Part shown: positions 4,482 through 8,472 of the stretch, one piece after another | Layout of the letters: every line of letters begins with the position of its first letter | Numbering within the stretch: position 1 is the stretch's first letter | Source: Candidatus Woesearchaeota archaeon | GTDB taxonomy: Archaea; Nanoarchaeota; Nanoarchaeia; Woesearchaeales; CALCXY01 | Assembly: GCA_030751555.1 (NCBI GenBank) | Contig: JASMFX010000065.1 | Coordinates: forward strand, 1 to 8,472 | Direction of reading: 5' to 3' | DNA: 8,472 bases | Made by a program: the position numbers and the translations under genes | The notes under the pieces: generated by a model | Seen by the model: the letters and a program-made list of their open reading frames with translations, nothing else | Told to the model about the DNA's origin: nothing | Database searches by the model: none

Positions 4482-5879
4482 ATGGTAAGGGTAGGAAGGG
4501 TTGTAATTGAGGGGAAAGTAAGAGATATCACTCAGCCTGGTCAAACATACACGTTTGATTTTTCAAGGTATGTTAAGCCTTGGACTAAATATCTTCATCG
4601 TAAACCTGATAGGGAACTATTTTGTATTGACGCAAAGACTGAGGCCCGTAATTGGTGGATTGATTCTGGACATGCATTAAGTAAGACAAATCAAGAGTTT
4701 CTAAGGGGTGTGAATGGATTTGAGGCCTATAATGTTAGCTTTGGCGATCCTATGAGATGTGCACATATACAAACTGAATTTGATGTCTTACGAAATGTAG
4801 ATATGGTCTATGCTCATCCTGACTTAAATGATATCTTATCTCAACTTGGAATAAGCTCTTTGACACCTTTTTTAAAGGCTGATGAATTTGGGCTTGAGTC
4901 AACTGGAGAAAAGGTTGAGATGGAGGTTATGAGGGTGTTGAGAGACCTTCGAGCTAATAGGTCAGCAACTTTTGAACAGACTATACTGTTGAATGGAGAA
5001 CCATATTTTTTAGATGCAAAAGGAGGAAACTTTGGTGGATCTCCCTTAGACTTGGACATTTCAGGGAATCAGGGAGGAGATTGTAGGGGTGGATTGCCAG
5101 AACCAAGTGTTCGAAATGCTCTTATACTCGGAGATCTTAATAGAAAAGGATATGGGAATGTTGTTTTGATTGCTGCCTATACAATACCTGGTCTTAAGCA
5201 ATATGGTAAGGATCAGTTGGGGATGTATGTGAGGGCAGTGAAGTCCTCATCTAGCATAAGTCATCATTCCGGGAATATGGAGGCGCTTTGCGAGTCTCTT
5301 GGCATGTCAGGAAGAGAGGTTGCTGACTATGTGATAAGTGGAGCTACAAGTGACATGGCGATGGTATGGAAGAATGGCTATGCATATAAAGGGCCTGCTC
5401 ATGAACAGAATATTCGCATAAGGGGATTGTCTGACTTTTCTGGATCTGAACCTGTAAATACAGCAGGGTTTCCTGAAATAGTGCATGATGTGTCAACACT
5501 TGTTTTCAGTTGCCAGAAAATAATGCACAATGCTTTAGCTGCAGGGTCAGCAGCTGCAAACAGTCATGTAGAACACTATGCTACAGCAAGGAATCTTATG
5601 ATCAGTGTTTTGAACAATGATCTCGGATTAAGCTTGCCAGAGATGTCAGGAACAATGAATATTTCTGCTGAGGTCTATAATATGCAGGCAGGTCTTGGTC
5701 TAGTGAATCCTAATGAAACAATTGGCATTGTCTATGATAGGGTGTTTAATCTAAACGGTTTTGATGACAATTATTGGAGGGGTGACCCTGATTATGGTCG
5801 TAAAGCTAGAGAGCTGCTTAGATTGAAGATTGAGCCTAAGATTGTTCCTATAACAATGCAGGATCTGATGGTTGCTTGA
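4482..5879 (+). CDS. Conserved-looking protein of unknown function, possible ATP-dependent enzyme
   Basis: I do not recognise this 465-residue soluble protein. It has no signal peptide or membrane helix. Features that stand out are a glycine-rich FLDAKGGNFGGS (176-187) following a strand pair, a second Gly/Asp stretch SGNQGGDCRGG (194-204), GPAHEQN (304-310) followed by DFSG (318-321), and an Ala/Ser-rich helix NALAAGSAAANSHVEH (350-365). The order Lys in AKGG, then H-x-x-N, then seven residues and DFSG resembles the catalytic loop and metal-binding DFG of kinase-like folds; HxQN is also found in NRPS-independent siderophore synthetases. This is suggestive only, since no full kinase motif set is visible. 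The gene is coupled to the methyltransferase-like gene (3 bp, same frame, Shine-Dalgarno inside it), which argues for a shared pathway. Codon use looks like that of its neighbours. An alternative is a wholly new fold. Confidence 0.8.
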   Translation: MVRVGRVVIEGKVRDITQPGQTYTFDFSRYVKPWTKYLHRKPDRELFCIDAKTEARNWWIDSGHALSKTNQEFLRGVNGFEAYNVSFGDPMRCAHIQTEFDVLRNVDMVYAHPDLNDILSQLGISSLTPFLKADEFGLESTGEKVEMEVMRVLRDLRANRSATFEQTILLNGEPYFLDAKGGNFGGSPLDLDISGNQGGDCRGGLPEPSVRNALILGDLNRKGYGNVVLIAAYTIPGLKQYGKDQLGMYVRAVKSSSSISHHSGNMEALCESLGMSGREVADYVISGATSDMAMVWKNGYAYKGPAHEQNIRIRGLSDFSGSEPVNTAGFPEIVHDVSTLVFSCQKIMHNALAAGSAAANSHVEHYATARNLMISVLNNDLGLSLPEMSGTMNISAEVYNMQAGLGLVNPNETIGIVYDRVFNLNGFDDNYWRGDPDYGRKARELLRLKIEPKIVPITMQDLMVA

Positions 5880-5903
5880 TATTTCTGGAATAAAACAACA
5901 ACA

Positions 5904-5911
5904 TTTATATA
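5904..5911 (+). promoter_or_regulatory. TATA box of the toxin-antitoxin operon
   Basis: TTTATATA is an excellent archaeal TATA core. It predicts a transcription start near 5934 and hence a leader of about 20-25 bases, unlike the leaderless genes upstream. Confidence 0.7.
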
Positions 5912-5930
5912 CTAGTTAATATCTAATAGT

Positions 5931-5942
5931 TATTAATTAATA
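5931..5942 (+). promoter_or_regulatory. Candidate operator palindrome
   Basis: TATTAATTAATA is a perfect 12-base palindrome at the predicted transcription start. TAGTTA also occurs twice (5913-5918, 5927-5932) with a 14-base period. Such sites suit autorepression by the winged-helix antitoxin, but AT-rich DNA makes short palindromes common. Confidence 0.35.
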
Positions 5943-5948
5943 CAAATT

Positions 5949-5953
5949 GGTGA
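5949..5953 (+). promoter_or_regulatory. Shine-Dalgarno GGTGA of the antitoxin
   Basis: GGTGA matches the archaeal anti-Shine-Dalgarno and ends 5 bases before the ATG at 5959, which favours that ATG over the in-frame TTG (5947), GTG (5950) and ATG (5953). Confidence 0.5.
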
Positions 5954-5958
5954 TGAAT

Positions 5959-6237
5959 ATGCCTGTAACAATACATAAGAAAAAAATTGAGCAAGGACCT
6001 ACTCTGAATACTGTGCTTATGGTAGAAGATGTGCTGAAGAACATGGAGGATAGTGTAATCAGTATTGCAGAGCTTAAAAGAAAACTGCCTAAGCAAGTTA
6101 ATCATAACACTCTAATGGTAATTCTGGAGTATTTAGAAAAGAGTAATAAGATATTAGTAGGGCTCAAGGGGATAACTTGGATCCACAATCCTAGCCCTAA
6201 ACTGAGGAAGGCTATTGTTGAAGGAATGGAACTATGA
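5959..6237 (+). CDS. Winged-helix antitoxin-like protein
   Basis: The product is 92 residues from the ATG at 5959 (96 if the TTG at 5947 is used). Its core, from TLNTVLMVEDVLKNM through SVISIAELKRKLP, NHNTLMVILEYLEKSNKI and the hairpin LVGLKGITWI, reads as a compact winged helix-turn-helix. Proteins of this shape commonly stand before RelE-like toxins in archaea, where they bind the promoter and neutralise the toxin. The stop overlaps the next start as ATGA (6234-6237), implying translational coupling. It has its own TATA box, a candidate operator and a Shine-Dalgarno. The C-terminal tail (NPSPKLRKAIVEGMEL) may be the toxin-binding part (inference). The functional call depends on the neighbour; alone it would be a small transcription regulator. 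Confidence 0.75.
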   Translation: MPVTIHKKKIEQGPTLNTVLMVEDVLKNMEDSVISIAELKRKLPKQVNHNTLMVILEYLEKSNKILVGLKGITWIHNPSPKLRKAIVEGMEL

Positions 6238-6584
6238 AGTCTAAAGTAATTCTCTCTTCAGAGGCTAGAGAGGTCTATCAATATCTCAATACCCATGCAT
6301 CTACTTCGAAGCACGAAGCTATGATCTTTAAGGCAGTAAACCAGAAGGTTGAACTGATAAAAGACAATCCTCATTATGGGAATCCTATTAAGAAGAAGCT
6401 AATTCCTCAGGAGTATAAAGAGAAATATAATGCTGGGAACCTATTTCGAGTGGAGCTTCCAGGTTTTTGGAGAATGCTCTACACCTTAACGGATGATGAG
6501 ACAGAAGTAGAGATTATAGCTTTTGTTCTAGATATTATTGATCATAAAGATTATGATAAGAAGTTTGGGTATAAGGGGAATTGA
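6234..6584 (+). CDS. RelE/ParE-superfamily toxin
   Basis: The 116-residue product has the RelE/ParE fold order: an N-terminal strand MKSKVILSSEA, two helices (AREVYQYLNT and SKHEAMIFKAVNQKVELIKDNP), then the strands NLFRVELPG, WRMLYTLTD and VEIIAFVLDIIDH, ending with DYDKKFGYK. R72, W79, R80 and Y83 in the strands and H104, Y107 in the tail are candidate catalytic or RNA-contacting residues. Family members cleave ribosome-bound mRNA or, in the ParE branch, act on gyrase; the sequence favours the RelE/YoeB-like branch by its tail but does not settle it. It overlaps the antitoxin gene by 4 bases. Its stop (6582-6584) touches the stop of the convergent FttA gene with no intervening base. The length is normal and the gene appears intact. 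Confidence 0.85.
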   Translation: MKSKVILSSEAREVYQYLNTHASTSKHEAMIFKAVNQKVELIKDNPHYGNPIKKKLIPQEYKEKYNAGNLFRVELPGFWRMLYTLTDDETEVEIIAFVLDIIDHKDYDKKFGYKGN

Positions 6585-8472
6585 CTACTTTATCCTAACA
6601 GTCTCTAAATTTCTAGGAGCGACTGTCTCAACCCTAAAGGTTTTATGCATGGAACTTGCAAGATCCAGGCAACCAGAGTTCTCACCATGATTCAAAATAA
6701 TCTTCTTTGGCTTAGGATCAACTCTTTTTACATAATTCATAAGCTGATTCCTGTCTGAGTGGTTTGTAACCTCTAAGCGATGGACTTCCATATTAATCTT
6801 GACCATCTCTGTTTTCTGGCCTTCTTTAAATATAATCTCTCTGTCTCCGTTGCTAATCCTTCTACCCAGAGATCCTTCGCCCTGATAAGAAGTGAAAACT
6901 AATGAATGTCTTTTATCCTCTGCGAAGTTTCTTAGATATTCTACACTAGGACCTCCAACAAGCATACCGCTTGTAGCCAGGATCACGCATGGACCTGCTT
7001 CTTCAATAATACTTATTCTTTCTTTTTTTGAGCCAACACGCTTAAAAATTGGAGATAAAAACGGATTTGAGTCTTTATGGAAAATACTTTTTCTGATAGC
7101 TGTAGTCAAAAACTCAGGGTAGGCTGTATGGATTGCTGTTATATCCCAGACAAGGCCATCAATAAAAACAGATATTTCATCTAATTCTTTTTTTCTGACC
7201 ATTGTTTCAATCATCATCATAATTTCTTGAGCCCTACCAGATCCGAGTGTAGGCATCAATACCTTTCCCCTTCTTTTTATGGTATCCATAATAATCTTTT
7301 TTAGATATTCATCAGATTCACTTTGGGATGGCATGACTTTGTCTTTTGCACCATAAGTGCTTTCCATCATTAATGTCTCCAGGCGTGGAAACTGATCATT
7401 AGCAGGATCTAGCAAAGCAGTTTTTCCATATTTCATGTCAGCTGCATAACATAGATTGTGCAAGCCATTGCCAATATGTAGATGTGCCATTGCAGAGCCA
7501 AGAATATGTCCTGAATTATAGAGGGTTAGTCTCATATCAGGTGTTATGTCACTAACTTCTCCATAATCTAATGTTATAGTATGCTTTACCATCTCCCTGA
7601 TCTCATCCATATCAAAAACTGGCTCTTTTTTCTCGTTCTTCATGATCTTGAGATAATCCATAAGAAGTAGGGCTGATACATCTCTTGTTGGAGCTGTGCA
7701 GTAGACAGGCCCTTTATATCCGTATTTGTAGAGGTATGGCAAAAAACCACAGTGATCTACATGTGAGTGTGATAGGATAACAGCGTCAAGCTGTTCTATA
7801 TTTAGTTCAGGAACCTCTAGATGAGGATATGCTTCGTCATCTGATGCAACGTTTACGCCACAGTCCATCATTACTCTTGATTCTGGGGTTTGCAAGAAAA
7901 GGCAGCTTCTACCAACCTGTCTAGCACCTCCTAGGTAGCTTACCCTTATCCATTCTTTTCTTTTCTCTCGAATCCATCCATCATAGATTCTATGGCCAAT
8001 TTTATCTAGAAATTTTCTTCGATATTCTGAATTTTGATAGAGGACAGCTCTAATGTTTTCAATGAGTTGTGATCTTATTGCAGGGGTTCTGCGGATAAGT
8101 GGTACCCATGTTGTTTTTTCACGAATATCCTTTAAGATTGAGCCTTGCTTACCAATTGCTAATCCTGGCTTCTCAGCCTCAATAATCACTATCGATCTAA
8201 AAGGATCAAAAATAATATTGTCTGCACCTGCCTCTTTTGGCAGAATCTTCTTAATGATCTTCTCTGATTTCTCCTGATCCAATGTAATTTTTGGATCTGG
8301 GCGAAGCTCTACCCTTTTCTTAATATCATTAACTATTTTCCTAATCATTCCATTATTATCTAGGAAAAACTCTTTGTCTTTTGTATAGAGAACAATGTTT
8401 GCTGCCTCAAAGCAAGCTTCACTAATCTTATCTTTAGGAAGTTGTTTCAGTACTTCATCTATAATTTTAGCC
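6585..8472 (-). CDS. fttA: FttA/aCPSF1 transcription termination ribonuclease, 5' end beyond window
   Basis: The 628 visible residues cover nearly the whole archaeal CPSF1-type beta-CASP ribonuclease, which cleaves nascent RNA at U-rich sites and terminates transcription. The frame stays open from the Met at 8348 to the window edge (41 more residues, starting AKIIDEVLKQLPKD and including IVLYTKDKEFF), matching the family's N-terminal KH region. The Met at 8348 is therefore internal and the true start lies outside; homologues of about 640 residues suggest only 10-20 residues are missing. In visible numbering, the second KH domain carries GKQG (107-110). The metallo-beta-lactamase motifs are HSHVDH (235-240), H322 in SGHILGSA and D345. 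The beta-CASP motifs are E370 in MESTYG, H571 in TNHSD and H595 in LNHGE. All expected zinc ligands are present, so it should be active. It converges on the toxin gene with zero spacing. Confidence 0.96.
   Translation of the reverse strand, partial: AKIIDEVLKQLPKDKISEACFEAANIVLYTKDKEFFLDNNGMIRKIVNDIKKRVELRPDPKITLDQEKSEKIIKKILPKEAGADNIIFDPFRSIVIIEAEKPGLAIGKQGSILKDIREKTTWVPLIRRTPAIRSQLIENIRAVLYQNSEYRRKFLDKIGHRIYDGWIREKRKEWIRVSYLGGARQVGRSCLFLQTPESRVMMDCGVNVASDDEAYPHLEVPELNIEQLDAVILSHSHVDHCGFLPYLYKYGYKGPVYCTAPTRDVSALLLMDYLKIMKNEKKEPVFDMDEIREMVKHTITLDYGEVSDITPDMRLTLYNSGHILGSAMAHLHIGNGLHNLCYAADMKYGKTALLDPANDQFPRLETLMMESTYGAKDKVMPSQSESDEYLKKIIMDTIKRRGKVLMPTLGSGRAQEIMMMIETMVRKKELDEISVFIDGLVWDITAIHTAYPEFLTTAIRKSIFHKDSNPFLSPIFKRVGSKKERISIIEEAGPCVILATSGMLVGGPSVEYLRNFAEDKRHSLVFTSYQGEGSLGRRISNGDREIIFKEGQKTEMVKINMEVHRLEVTNHSDRNQLMNYVKRVDPKPKKIILNHGENSGCLDLASSMHKTFRVETVAPRNLETVRIK

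Noticed and set aside
5923..6105. Minus-strand 60-residue open frame opposite the antitoxin
   Set aside because: No promoter, no recognisable sequence, and it overlaps the toxin-antitoxin promoter and coding region.
6892..7122. Plus-strand open frame inside the FttA gene
   Set aside because: Antisense shadow of the conserved beta-CASP region.
6585..8348. A 587-residue FttA starting at the Met at 8348
   Set aside because: The frame is open to the window edge and the 41 upstream residues match the family's N-terminal KH region, so this Met is internal.

Overview
The window looks like a piece of an AT-rich archaeal genome, most likely a small-genome lineage of the DPANN type (inference). The archaeal assignment rests on several independent signs: a KH-domain beta-CASP ribonuclease of the aCPSF1/FttA type, TATA-box promoters placed about 26 bp before their genes, mostly leaderless starts, tRNA genes without an encoded CCA, and a tRNA-Thr with an intron at position 37/38 and the U73 discriminator typical of archaea.

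Layout. (1) Bases 1-87 carry the start of a minus-strand gene that runs off the left edge; its N-terminus resembles a transposase helix-turn-helix, but weakly. (2) Bases 88-426 hold no convincing gene. They contain two stray copies of the 3' end of the tRNA-Val that lies at 427-499 (minus), plus several hairpins. (3) tRNA-Val(GAC) and an intron-containing tRNA-Thr(GGU, 599-711, plus) are divergent, each with its own TATA box. (4) A shikimate-kinase-like gene (732-1382, minus) sits between the 3' end of tRNA-Thr and a 13-bp direct repeat of that same 3' end (1431-1443), which suggests a one-gene inserted cassette. (5) Four plus-strand genes follow (1504-5879): a homoserine dehydrogenase, an FkbM-family methyltransferase, a second SAM-methyltransferase-like protein and a 465-residue protein that I cannot assign. 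The first three each have a TATA box correctly spaced for a leaderless transcript; the fourth is coupled to the third through a Shine-Dalgarno sequence. (6) A RelE/ParE-type toxin-antitoxin pair (5947/5959-6584) follows with its own promoter and a candidate operator. (7) The termination factor FttA/aCPSF1 occupies 6585 to the right edge on the minus strand; its true start lies outside the window.

How the parts fit. The four-gene block looks like a small biosynthetic or modification locus: one amino-acid oxidoreductase, two methyltransferases and one unknown enzyme with a possible ATP-binding kinase-like signature. The tRNA region looks like an integration hot spot, since both tRNAs have duplicated 3' ends downstream. 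The most unusual single observation is that both tRNAs share a non-canonical elbow: G at position 55 instead of the nearly universal U/pseudouridine, together with the same altered D-loop.
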